64,000 nt of DNA from Verrucomicrobiales bacterium. GTDB lineage: Bacteria > Verrucomicrobiota > Verrucomicrobiia > Verrucomicrobiales > DEV007. A model generated the notes under the pieces. The model saw only the letters and a program-made list of their open reading frames with translations, did no database searches and was not told the DNA's origin. Location of the stretch: NCBI GenBank assembly GCA_016795505.1, contig JAEUHH010000074.1, positions 18,169-82,168 on the forward strand. Reading direction: 5' to 3'. The position numbers and the translations under genes were made by a program. This document shows positions 50,626 to 57,962 of this stretch, piece after piece (the first letter of the stretch is position 1; every line of letters begins with the position of its first letter).

Positions 50626-51873
50626 ATGATCTCCGTCGCCACCATGTCGAAATCCGTCCACGCCGACACCCTCGGCGCGTGGGTGATGGTGCGGGACGAG
50701 CGGACGGTGTATGACGAGTGGAACCCCGTGGCGCAGATCGACGCGGCGGGGCAGGTGGTGCAGCGGCACCTGTGGGGCACGGACTTGAGCGGCACGCCGC
50801 AGGGAGCCGGCGGCGTGGGTGGCCTGCTGGGCACCTGGGACAATGGCGCGACGACCCGCGACGGCAGCGCGCCGGGCGATGGCGTGGCGCGGGTCTGGTT
50901 ATGCGCGTATGACGGCAACGGCAATGTCAGCGCGGCGATCGCGGCCACGGTCGCGGGTGGTGGCGGCAGCGGAAACGGCGGCGGAGCCGGAACGGTGCGG
51001 GTGGCGCGCTACGACTACGACGCCTTCGGCAAGACCCTGGCGACGTGGGGCGACGGGGCCGTGGCGGAGGCGAACCGGTATCGCTTTTCGACGAAGCCGG
51101 AGGACGGGACGGGGTTGTTTTACTACGGGTATCGGTTTTTGGACACGCGGATGGGGCGGTGGGTGTCGCGGGATCCGATTGGGGAGAGGGGTGGGGTGAA
51201 TTTGGGTGGGTTTGTAAAAAACGATCCTAGAAATAACTTTGATCGATTAGGACTAACAACACTCGTATTTTATAGCAGGTTCGATACTGAGTCTTGGATA
51301 GAAGGGAGGTCAACTTATTTGGAGGCGCAAGCGATTCGGCTTGTTGGCCTTCTTGGTGATGCGGAATCGTTTCCGACATCTAGCCTCGACGAGATAAAAA
51401 AGACAATGGAAGGATACGTTGATTGCTTCGGGACCAGCATTACTGGAATCGTAATTTTGGCGCACGGAGGGTATTACGATGAGCCAGCGAATGAGAATGG
51501 AGGACTCCTTGCTTTAGATATCCCGAAGAATGAATTTGAAAATGCGATGGATAATCTTGCGGGGTGGAGGGACGTGGCCCAATTTATTCACGCGAATGGA
51601 GCGATTGCAATTGCTGCCTGCGGAATGGGAGCGGGCAGGTCTGGTACGATTGCTTTGGTTAAAGTATCCGTTGCTACCAAAAGGTCTGTGATTGGGACCG
51701 AAAATTCATTTGGCGGCACTCATAGTCTCTTTGGGGGATCGGGTCGTCCAATTCCCAGATGGGACAAGACGGAAGTTGCTCCGAAGTGCTGTTGTCCCCC
51801 AACAGAAAGGGAAAGAGATGAAGAGAAACAAAAAATTATCGATGAAATCATTGACGCACTTACGGGCCTATAG
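50626..51873 (+). CDS. 5'-truncated RHS-repeat core protein with variable C-terminal (candidate caspase-like) domain
   Basis: The frame is open from 50473, but only from about 50700 is RHS sequence seen (TVYDEWNPVAQIDAAGQVVQ, RHLWGTDLSGTPQGAGGVGG), then the core end FYYGYRFLDTRMGRWVSRDP and NNFDRLGL. Normal RHS proteins are over 1000 residues, so the shell-forming repeats are missing here. After about 51215 the composition turns AT-rich and the sequence becomes a variable C-terminal domain of about 215 residues. That domain has VILAHGGYYDE (His at 51463-51465) and IAIAACGMGAG (Cys at 51619-51621), 52 residues apart, a pattern like clan CD (caspase/CHAT) peptidases. The exact start is unknown. 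The gene may be an orphan RHS tip left for recombination. Confidence 0.72.
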   Translation: MISVATMSKSVHADTLGAWVMVRDERTVYDEWNPVAQIDAAGQVVQRHLWGTDLSGTPQGAGGVGGLLGTWDNGATTRDGSAPGDGVARVWLCAYDGNGNVSAAIAATVAGGGGSGNGGGAGTVRVARYDYDAFGKTLATWGDGAVAEANRYRFSTKPEDGTGLFYYGYRFLDTRMGRWVSRDPIGERGGVNLGGFVKNDPRNNFDRLGLTTLVFYSRFDTESWIEGRSTYLEAQAIRLVGLLGDAESFPTSSLDEIKKTMEGYVDCFGTSITGIVILAHGGYYDEPANENGGLLALDIPKNEFENAMDNLAGWRDVAQFIHANGAIAIAACGMGAGRSGTIALVKVSVATKRSVIGTENSFGGTHSLFGGSGRPIPRWDKTEVAPKCCCPPTERERDEEKQKIIDEIIDALTGL

Positions 51874-52369
51874 CGCAGCTGTTATTTGCTCAAGCTGCGG
51901 ATTGGTTGGAGCAGAGGATTTGGCTAAAATTAACTTAGGTGACTTCTTTGACGTCACCTCTGTTCAAGAGTTGCTGGTCGATCCCCCCGCCCAAGTCATT
52001 AAGACTAATTCGGGTGATCGAATTGCAAGAATTCAAGGTGATGATGTCAAAATTATTATTAATAATATTATTTCATTGATTGCTGAAATAGACCGTCAGG
52101 GCACCTTAATGTTCTTGAGTCAGCACACTAACTCGGAAGTCATTAAGCATGGTCCGGGATCCATTTTGATTTATGCAAAAACAAAAGACTCTTTTTTTAC
52201 TCTGAAGATCAATCTTTCATCAATTCTTTTAAACAATAGCGTTCTTTTTAAAGGATCGGACGCAGAAATTGTTTTGTTGCGAAGAAGGATCATGGAGTTG
52301 GCGGACAAGGTGCCGGAGGATAATCTATTTGAGGTTGAGGATATTGCATATCTTTTAAAGTTGAAATGA
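51818..52369 (+). CDS. Small exported protein overlapping the RHS C-terminus; possible cognate immunity protein
   Basis: 183 residues. It begins inside the last 56 bp of the RHS gene in another frame, behind an AGGGAAAGAG ribosome-binding region. The N-terminus is basic then hydrophobic (MKSLTHLRAYSAAVICSSCG, from the second Met), a plausible signal or lipoprotein peptide. The rest is beta/alpha with low GC, and I recognise no family. Placement directly behind a polymorphic RHS tip is where immunity genes sit, but a periplasmic location would be unusual for a cytoplasmic toxin. Confidence 0.65.
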   Translation: MKRNKKLSMKSLTHLRAYSAAVICSSCGLVGAEDLAKINLGDFFDVTSVQELLVDPPAQVIKTNSGDRIARIQGDDVKIIINNIISLIAEIDRQGTLMFLSQHTNSEVIKHGPGSILIYAKTKDSFFTLKINLSSILLNNSVLFKGSDAEIVLLRRRIMELADKVPEDNLFEVEDIAYLLKLK

Positions 52370-52564
52370 TGGGATTTTCAAGGCTGCTTCGCTAGCAACC
52401 TGTCGAGAAACTGGGATAGCTTTTGATTTTGGGGCCACGGCTGCGGCTTGTTTTTTAAACATCGCTCCGGACTATGTTGGCTTCAATTTAGAGGGACGGG
52501 AAAATTATGGGAAAGACCTGGCTTTGATGTTGAAAATCAGCGACTCCCAGAGATTCTCGAACTC
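52370..52564. other. Gene-free AT-mixed stretch after the RHS module
   Basis: No gene seen. Composition returns from AT-rich to GC-rich here, marking the end of the transferred RHS tip. Confidence 0.45.
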
Positions 52565-52608
52565 CCGATCGAACCCTGTTTCCTCTCCGATCGCACCCTC
52601 TTTCATCG
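52565..52608. repeat. 22-bp periodic palindromic repeat, locus G (two units)
   Basis: Cores ACCCTGT (52573-52579) and ACCCTCT (52595-52601), 22 bp apart; both units open CCGATCG and the second ends TTTCATCGGA. Confidence 0.85.
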
Positions 52609-52620
52609 GATCTTCTACCT

Positions 52621-52773
52621 ATCGCCGCGCCCAAGACACTGGCGCGGCGCACGGGCTTCTCCGCCAGCCTGGGCGGCTCGACCCTGCAAAGTGTCGCCTA
52701 AGGCTATGACGGCTTCGGGCGCCTTGAAACCGCTGATTCGGCCGCTGGCATCCCTCCGGGATGCTCGGTGTGA
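52621..52773 (+). pseudogene. RHS repeat relic with an in-frame stop
   Basis: One frame reads KTLARRTGFSASLGGSTL then QSVA, stop, GYDGFGRLETADSAAG. This is the RHS signature in which a Tyr normally stands before GYDGFGRL; the TAA at 52699-52701 replaces a TAT or TAC codon. It is a fragment of a former longer RHS gene, now behind the intact tip. Confidence 0.72.
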
Positions 52774-52782
52774 TTCCCGTCC

Positions 52783-52847
52783 GATCCGGCGGTGTCGTCG
52801 CTACGCTCCTCAACCGCCGGTTAATGGCTGTGATGCCTCCGGCATCT
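52783..52847 (+). repeat. 65-bp dispersed hairpin element, copy 1
   Basis: A GATCCGGCGGTGTCGTCGC start, ACCGCCGG partner and a GATGCCTCCGGCATC hairpin end. The same 65-bp element lies inverted at 63919-63983 with only a few differences. The CCGGCGGT/ACCGCCGG arms form a stem. Confidence 0.85.
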
Positions 52848-52870
52848 TTTCTGCCGGAAACACCAAGCTG

Positions 52871-53022
52871 CACCGACGAACCGTCTTCGTCCCGTGGGGA
52901 TCAGGATGCGCGACAGCGGGGCCCGCTCACGATTGGCACCGACGAACCGTCTTGATCCTCTGGAGATCAGGATGCGCGACAGTTGGGCCTACTCCCGATT
53001 GGCACCGACGAACCGTCTGAAT
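52871..53022. repeat. 66-bp tandem repeat, about 2.3 copies
   Basis: CACCGACGAACCGTCT recurs at 52871, 52937 and 53003, exactly 66 bp apart; each is followed by GGATCAGGATGCGCGACAG in the first two. Because 66 is a multiple of three the block stays open as a repetitive frame, but I see no start or domain and do not call a gene. Confidence 0.85.
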
Positions 53023-53121
53023 CCCGGGGCATTCGAGTGAGACATTTGGAGGGACAGGAAAGCTTATTGATAAGAGGGGCCTTCGACTCCTCCTGCCCTA
53101 TCGAGTGGTCTGCCTGATGAA

Positions 53122-53496
53122 TCAAGACCGTGCCAGTTGCCGCTTCTTTGTCTTGGTTGGTGGAATCTCGGTCTCCTTTCCACCGGACGAACCGATGACT
53201 TGGCCGATCTGCGTTTGCGATGTTCCAAGGGAAACCAGAGATCGCACGAAAAGCTCAATCGAAACGGATTGGTCCGCGGTTTCCATCTTCGCGACTCGCG
53301 ATTGGCTGGATCCGATTCGCTTGGCCAATTCCTGCTGGGTCAGGTGCTGTTTTTTTCGCAAAATCCTGACTTCGTCTGCGAGAGCCAGTTTCATGGCCAC
53401 GATGGTTTCCTCAGCTTTGCTCAGTTCCAGGAAGTCTGATGCGGAGCTTACCGCCCATCCTGCCTCTTCCAGCATTTTTCTCTTTTCAGGCTTCAT
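53122..53496 (-). CDS. XRE-family antitoxin (HigA-like)
   Basis: 124 residues. The centre is a helix-turn-helix: DEVRILRKKQHLTQQELAKR, then IGSSQSRVAKMETADQSVSI. The Gly/Lys-rich tail (SSGGKETEIPPTKTKKRQ) is probably disordered. It overlaps the end of the toxin gene by 11 bp, the HigBA order (toxin first), and would both neutralise the toxin and repress the operon. A palindrome upstream at 53853-53874 is a good operator candidate. Confidence 0.88.
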   Translation of the reverse strand: MKPEKRKMLEEAGWAVSSASDFLELSKAEETIVAMKLALADEVRILRKKQHLTQQELAKRIGSSQSRVAKMETADQSVSIELFVRSLVSLGTSQTQIGQVIGSSGGKETEIPPTKTKKRQLARS

Positions 53497-53728
53497 TGGT
53501 GGCGTTGTCGTATTGTTGGAATCGTGCCCGGCACGTATTGATTACGTTCATGGGCGTGGTTTGCGTCTTTTTCGAAAATACCTCACCGATAATCACCGCG
53601 TCGGAGTCCAGGCGATAGACAATCCTCCAGGTCGCGGTTTTGTCGTTGATGCGGAGTTCGTGGCATCTGGTTCCAATTGATGGCATGGGCCGGCTGTGGG
53701 GCAGGCCAATCTTTTCCCCGCGTTGCAA
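53486..53728 (-). CDS. RelE/HigB-type toxin, start damaged or non-standard
   Basis: The visible coding part (80 residues from TTG at 53728) reads QRGEKIGLPHSRPMPSIGTR, CHELRINDKTATWRIVYRL, the core of phage-derived Gp49/HigB-type mRNA interferases. Homology continues upstream in the same frame to about 53833 (RLVWLRTEVKTPPFSEDAR), as family members usually begin near there, but no ATG, GTG or TTG exists in that part. An ATG at 53857 is followed by two TAG codons in frame (53840-53842 and 53834-53836). So the toxin either starts at a rare codon, is N-terminally truncated, or is inactive. The intact antitoxin is encoded just downstream. Confidence 0.78.
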   Translation of the reverse strand: MQRGEKIGLPHSRPMPSIGTRCHELRINDKTATWRIVYRLDSDAVIIGEVFSKKTQTTPMNVINTCRARFQQYDNATNEA

Positions 53729-53852
53729 GCGGCGAAGAAGGGTTCCTGCTTCGATTCGAGCATCTTCGCTAAAAGGAGGTGTTTTGACTTCTGTTCTCAG
53801 CCAAACGAGACGCTTGTCTTCGGATTGCGCTGGCTAAAGCTATTTCAGATCT

Positions 53853-53874
53853 GACATATGTCAAGTTTGACATG
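53853..53874. promoter_or_regulatory. Palindromic operator candidate upstream of the toxin-antitoxin pair
   Basis: TGACATATGTCA (53852-53863) overlaps a TGTCAAGTTTGACA inverted repeat (53859-53872). On the minus strand the second gives TTGACA, a possible -35 box. The position just before the toxin frame fits an autoregulatory HigA site. Confidence 0.6.
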
Positions 53875-53916
53875 TGGGCGAGAATTTGGCGGTCTTAGAG
53901 CGTTTTAATAAAAAAC

Positions 53917-54092
53917 GTAGCCGCCTTCGCCAGAAGTTGGCTCGATGCTCTGGTCCACGCTCTGGCGAGCGCGGCTACCGATGGAAATCAGCCGTCTCTC
54001 GGACGCATCCCGTAGCCGCCGTCGCCAGACGGTGGTGCGCCGGAGCGGTAGAAGGGTCGGACAGGCTTCCACGCGATGGCGAGCGCGGCTAC
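53917..54092. repeat. Two long inverted-repeat elements with GTAGCCGC ends
   Basis: 53917-53978 (62 bp) and 54012-54092 (81 bp) both start GTAGCCGCC, followed by TCGCCAGA, and end GGCGAGCGCGGCTAC, so each can fold back on itself. The middles differ. They resemble REP/MITE-like hairpin elements found in verrucomicrobial intergenic regions. Confidence 0.82.
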
Positions 54093-54455
54093 GGATCAAT
54101 TTAATTTGCTCTAGAGTCAGGCAAAATTCTTGGCAACATGGATCCGCCGCGCCCGAGACAAACGGACGGCGCAGGGACGCTCCGATACGGGTCAGGCAAA
54201 CGTTTCTGACGAATCCCCTATTTTACTCAGCCGATTTTCTCGACCGCCCCCGTCTCCTCGCCGATTCAATCCTCGTCTCAACTCAAACAGCCGGGCCCCC
54301 GTCCCGATCGATACCGCCGGTCAGTCGTGGGGGGATTCCGAAAAAGGGCGGCCCCCAGAATCCCCTCCCCTCTCGAAGGAGTCACGCCGCCGCGGGCCCT
54401 TTCCTCCGCCGGGTGTCGACCCCCTGTCGGGGAGCCCATTCGCGGATCACTCCGA
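54093..54455. other. Gene-free stretch before xylB
   Basis: No supported gene on either strand. A GC-rich stretch near 54340-54450 includes a CCCCTGTCGGGG hairpin that could end minus-strand transcription of xylB, but no T-run follows. Confidence 0.45.
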
Positions 54456-55940
54456 TCAGAGATAGCCCCCGGCTTTGAGATGGGCAGTGAGGGCGGACTG
54501 GCGGTCGAGCTGCTCCCGGTAGAGGGCGGCGTGGCCGGCATCGGGCTCGCAGCGGGTGGCATCCTCCAGCGCCACGAGGCGATCACACAGGGTCTCGTAG
54601 CTGCCCTGCCCGGCGGCATGGGCGGCCTGGATGGCGCCGCCGAGGCTGGCGCCCTCGGCGGTGGCGAGTCCTACGACAGGCACGCCGAAGACATCGGCGG
54701 CGATCTGACGCCACACGGCGCTTTTGCTGCCGCCGCCGGTCAGGCGGATCTCGGTGGCGGACAGCCCGAGGGCGTCGAACCGGCGCAGGCCGTAGGCGAG
54801 GCCCAGGGTGGCGCCCTCCATGGCGGCGCGGGCGATCTGGGCCGGGCTGGCATTGGTGCCATTGAGTCCGTGGAGCACGCCGCTGCCGCCGGGGAGATTG
54901 GGCGTGCGCTCGCCATTGAGATAGGGCAGGAAGGTCAGGCCGCCGGCGCCGGGCGGGGCCGAGGCGATCTGGCGCTCCATCTCGGGCAGATCCCAGCCGA
55001 ACCAGCCGCGCACCTGCTCGGTGACGACGGTGACATTCATGGTGCAGACCAATGGCAGCCAGCGGTCGGTGCTGTCGCAAAAGGCGGCGATCTCGCCCTC
55101 GGGATCGATGACGGGCGAGGCGGCGCAGCCATACAGGGTGCCGGAGGTGCCGAAGCTGGCGGTGATGATGCCGGGCCGGATGTTGCCGGTGCCGATGGCG
55201 CCCATCATGTTGTCGCCGCCGCCGGCGCTGACGATGACCTCGCTGGAAAAGCCCCACTCGGCGGCGAGGTCGGGCCGCAGGGTGCCGTGGACGGCGTTGG
55301 AACTGCCCAGAGGCGGCAGCGTGTCGATGACCCGCGGGTCGACAAAGTCGATCAGCTCGCGATCCCACTGGCGGGTACGGACATCGAGGATGCCGGAGCC
55401 GGAGGCGTCTCCATACTCCATGCGCTTGATGCCGGTGAGCCAGAAATTGAGGTAGTCGTGGGGCAGCAACACGGTGCGCACGCGATCGAAGTGGTCGGGC
55501 TCGTTCTGCTTGAGCCACAGCAATTTCGGGATGGTGTAGCCGGGCAGGATGGCATTGCCGGCGCGGGCGATGAGCCCGGCCTGTCCGCCAAAGGCGGCGG
55601 CGAACTGCTCGCACTGGGCTGCGGTGGAGGTATCGCACCACAGCTTGGCGGGACGGATGACCTCATCGGCCTCGTCGAGCACGACCAATCCGTGCTGCTG
55701 GCCGCTGACGCCGATGCCACGCACCTCGCCCCGGCGATCGCCGATGGCATCGAGACAGCGCGCCACGGTGGTGCGCACGGCGGCCGACCAGACGCGCGGG
55801 TCCTGCTCCAAGTGGCCGGGCGGGAGACCGGGGATGAGGTCGTATTTCCCCTGCGCCTCGGCGAGGATGCCGCCGCTTTCGAGGTCGAGGACGATGGATT
55901 TCGTGCTCTGGGTGCCGCTGTCGATGCCGATGAATAACAT
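54456..55940 (-). CDS. xylB: Xylulokinase (FGGY family)
   Basis: 494 residues. It phosphorylates D-xylulose to xylulose 5-phosphate. The N-terminal phosphate loop FIGIDSGTQSTKSIVLD, VSGQQHGLVVLD, the catalytic-Asp region GGGDNMMGAIGTG and the C-terminal LTGGGSKSAVWRQIAADVFG match XylB. No xylA or transporter is adjacent, so pathway assignment rests on family similarity; related FGGY kinases for other sugars are possible. Confidence 0.92.
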   Translation of the reverse strand: MLFIGIDSGTQSTKSIVLDLESGGILAEAQGKYDLIPGLPPGHLEQDPRVWSAAVRTTVARCLDAIGDRRGEVRGIGVSGQQHGLVVLDEADEVIRPAKLWCDTSTAAQCEQFAAAFGGQAGLIARAGNAILPGYTIPKLLWLKQNEPDHFDRVRTVLLPHDYLNFWLTGIKRMEYGDASGSGILDVRTRQWDRELIDFVDPRVIDTLPPLGSSNAVHGTLRPDLAAEWGFSSEVIVSAGGGDNMMGAIGTGNIRPGIITASFGTSGTLYGCAASPVIDPEGEIAAFCDSTDRWLPLVCTMNVTVVTEQVRGWFGWDLPEMERQIASAPPGAGGLTFLPYLNGERTPNLPGGSGVLHGLNGTNASPAQIARAAMEGATLGLAYGLRRFDALGLSATEIRLTGGGSKSAVWRQIAADVFGVPVVGLATAEGASLGGAIQAAHAAGQGSYETLCDRLVALEDATRCEPDAGHAALYREQLDRQSALTAHLKAGGYL

Positions 55941-55982
55941 GCGGCGATCTTAGGAAACTGGCCGGGGTGGCGCAACCGGAAA

Positions 55983-56924
55983 TCAATTCGCCGCGCCGGG
56001 GGCCTGGAACTGCTCCTTGAAGGAATCGCGGATGCGGACTTCCTCATCCTTGTCGCCATCCCAGGCGAGCTTGCTCATGGCGGTGGGATTGCTCTGGTAT
56101 TCGGCGATGACCTTGCCCTGCCGCAGCACGCGCACCCAGATGCCGACGACCTGGTCGCGGAAGTACTCCTTGGCCCCGCGGGACGGGACGTACTCGTAGG
56201 TGTGCATGGCGATGGCGGGAGTGGAGAACTCGGCGCGTCCGTTGAAGGTGAGTTCCGGGAGCTCGTACGCCTGTCCGTCCTGGCGGTCGTCGCCTTCGCC
56301 GGGATAAACGGCGGTTTTCACGAATTCGACCTCGTCATTGAACACGACGCGGTACTCGACCTCGGCATCCTTCAGCTCGTTGCGGCTCTGGTTGGTGATG
56401 ACGACGTCGTAGACCCAGTCGGAGGTCTTCATGATGCGGCCCATGGACTCGAAGGACCTGGTCTCGGCCTGCCGCTTGCGGGCGGTGATGCCGATGGAGT
56501 AATCGATGGCCTCGGGATCGCGGTTCATCCACATCTCGACGCGGCGGTAGGACACCTCGTCGAGGGCCTTGATGGAGATCTCGAACTCCCGCTCGTCGGA
56601 AAGCCGCTTCACGGTCACCATGTCACCGGCGACGGAGACGAGCTTGGCATCGAGGTAGCGTCCGTCGCGGTTGTAGAGCCGCACGGGCCGGAGGTAGCTG
56701 GGCAGATTGGGATCGGCATCGAAGCCGGGGTCGGCTCCGGGCACGGCGGCCTCGACCTCCGGGGAAATCTTGGCGGCGGCCAGCTTGATGGGCTTTGGCT
56801 TGGCCTTGGTGGCCTCGGCGGCCTTGTCATCCGCCGACCGGCCGACGGGCGCGGCCAGGAAAAAGATGGCCACCGGAATGAGGGTGGCCAGGGCGGTGAA
56901 GCGATTGCGGGCTGGGGTGTTCAT
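55983..56924 (-). CDS. Secreted SHD1-like protein
   Basis: 313 residues with a signal peptide (MNTPARNRFTALATLIPVAI...RSA). A middle stretch (about 78-130; YNRDGRYLDAKLVSVAGDMV, VKRLSDEREFEISIKALDEV) resembles the SLA1-homology domain 1 that PVC bacteria carry in many exported proteins. The rest looks beta-rich (DWVYDVVITNQSRNELKDAE). The frame extends to 56996, but ATG at 56924 begins the signal peptide. The role is unknown. It lies between xylB and the two-component operon on the same strand. Confidence 0.8.
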   Translation of the reverse strand: MNTPARNRFTALATLIPVAIFFLAAPVGRSADDKAAEATKAKPKPIKLAAAKISPEVEAAVPGADPGFDADPNLPSYLRPVRLYNRDGRYLDAKLVSVAGDMVTVKRLSDEREFEISIKALDEVSYRRVEMWMNRDPEAIDYSIGITARKRQAETRSFESMGRIMKTSDWVYDVVITNQSRNELKDAEVEYRVVFNDEVEFVKTAVYPGEGDDRQDGQAYELPELTFNGRAEFSTPAIAMHTYEYVPSRGAKEYFRDQVVGIWVRVLRQGKVIAEYQSNPTAMSKLAWDGDKDEEVRIRDSFKEQFQAPGAAN

Positions 56925-57063
56925 GGCGTCTTTTTGGGTTCGCCGCATCCGTCTCCGAATGCTGGCGAAACCTAAGCATTTCTTAACCAAGCTCAATTGG
57001 CGGCATCATGGTTACGCCATGACGCCAACAACTTTTCCGCGACAAGCGACATTCCCCGTAACG

Positions 57064-57096
57064 AAAAACGCCTCCCGGCGGGGCCGACGGAGGCGT
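57064..57096 (-). terminator. Rho-independent terminator after the NarL-type regulator
   Basis: On the minus strand an 8-bp ACGCCTCC/GGAGGCGT stem (57089-57096 with 57068-57075) encloses a short GC-rich loop and is followed by a TTTT run (57064-57067). It lies 56 bp after the stop at 57152 and should end the two-component transcript. Confidence 0.8.
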
Positions 57097-57151
57097 CTTC
57101 GTCTGTAAATGAACGGGTCGCGAGCGGCCGGGGGCCACCTGGAGCAGCGCT

Positions 57152-57850
57152 TCAGTTCTTCGGCGGCAGCAGTCCCTCCTTCAGCGCCTTGGCGACGGCG
57201 CCGGTCATGGTGTTCACGTGGAGTTTGCTGTAAATGCCGCGGATGTGCTTGTCGACGGTGTGGAAGCTGAGATTGAGCTGGTCGGCGATCTCCTTCTTGG
57301 TCAAGCCGCCCACCATCTGCTCGAGCACTTCGGTCTCGCGCTCGGTGAGGCCGTAGTCCTTGCTCTCGGGGGCGAAGTTGCTGAACATGTCGAGGACCTG
57401 CCGGGCGATGCGGGCATTGATCGGGGCACCACCGGCGAGGACTTCGCGGATGGCGGTGGGGATCTCGCCCATGCTCGACGTTTTCAGCAGATAGCCGGAG
57501 GCTCCGGCGCAGATGGCGTTGAAGACCTTCTCATTGTCCTCGAAGACGGAAAACACGAGGATCTCGATCTGCGGCAGGGCGGCCTTGATGCGGCGGATGC
57601 CCTCGATGCCGCTCATGCCGGGCAGACCGAGGTCGAACAGCATCACATCGGGCCGGTGACCGTCGATGAGGGCCTGGATGGCGTCCTCGCATCGCTCGAA
57701 CTGGTGGGTGCAGTCCATGTCCTTTTGCCGGCTGAGGACCCGGGCCACGGTGCGCCGGAGGGTCTCGTTGTCCTCCACCAGCCAGATGCGGGTGGGTTTG
57801 TCGGCGGCTGCGGGAGCCTCCTCGGTCTTTTTGGTTTTGGCGTCACTCAT
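57152..57850 (-). CDS. NarL/FixJ-family response regulator
   Basis: 232 residues. Receiver domain with acidic pair in LVEDNE, phospho-acceptor Asp in DVMLFDLGLPGMSG and Lys in SGYLLKTSS. A LuxR-type helix-turn-helix ends the protein (LTERETEVLEQMVGGLTKKE, IADQLNLSFHTVDKHIRGIY). The histidine kinase gene lies 112 bp upstream on the same strand, so this is its probable target. Regulated genes are unknown. Confidence 0.94.
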   Translation of the reverse strand: MSDAKTKKTEEAPAAADKPTRIWLVEDNETLRRTVARVLSRQKDMDCTHQFERCEDAIQALIDGHRPDVMLFDLGLPGMSGIEGIRRIKAALPQIEILVFSVFEDNEKVFNAICAGASGYLLKTSSMGEIPTAIREVLAGGAPINARIARQVLDMFSNFAPESKDYGLTERETEVLEQMVGGLTKKEIADQLNLSFHTVDKHIRGIYSKLHVNTMTGAVAKALKEGLLPPKN

Positions 57851-57962
57851 GGGATACTGGGGAGCAGAGGTCGAATATTGGCAGAGGTTGAAATTGTTTT
57901 CACCCGGTTTTTCGGCGTGATGAGGCCACGAGTGCCTTGAGGAATCGAGGCGGGGGCGGTTT

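Noticed and set aside
52448..53020. 190-residue plus-strand frame
   Set aside because: Made of a 22-bp repeat locus, hairpin element and 66-bp tandem units; the apparent protein repeats are by-products.
53897..53980. Insertion sequence ends
   Set aside because: Inverted ends exist, but no transposase is encoded and the elements are only 62 and 81 bp, so they are called hairpin repeats.
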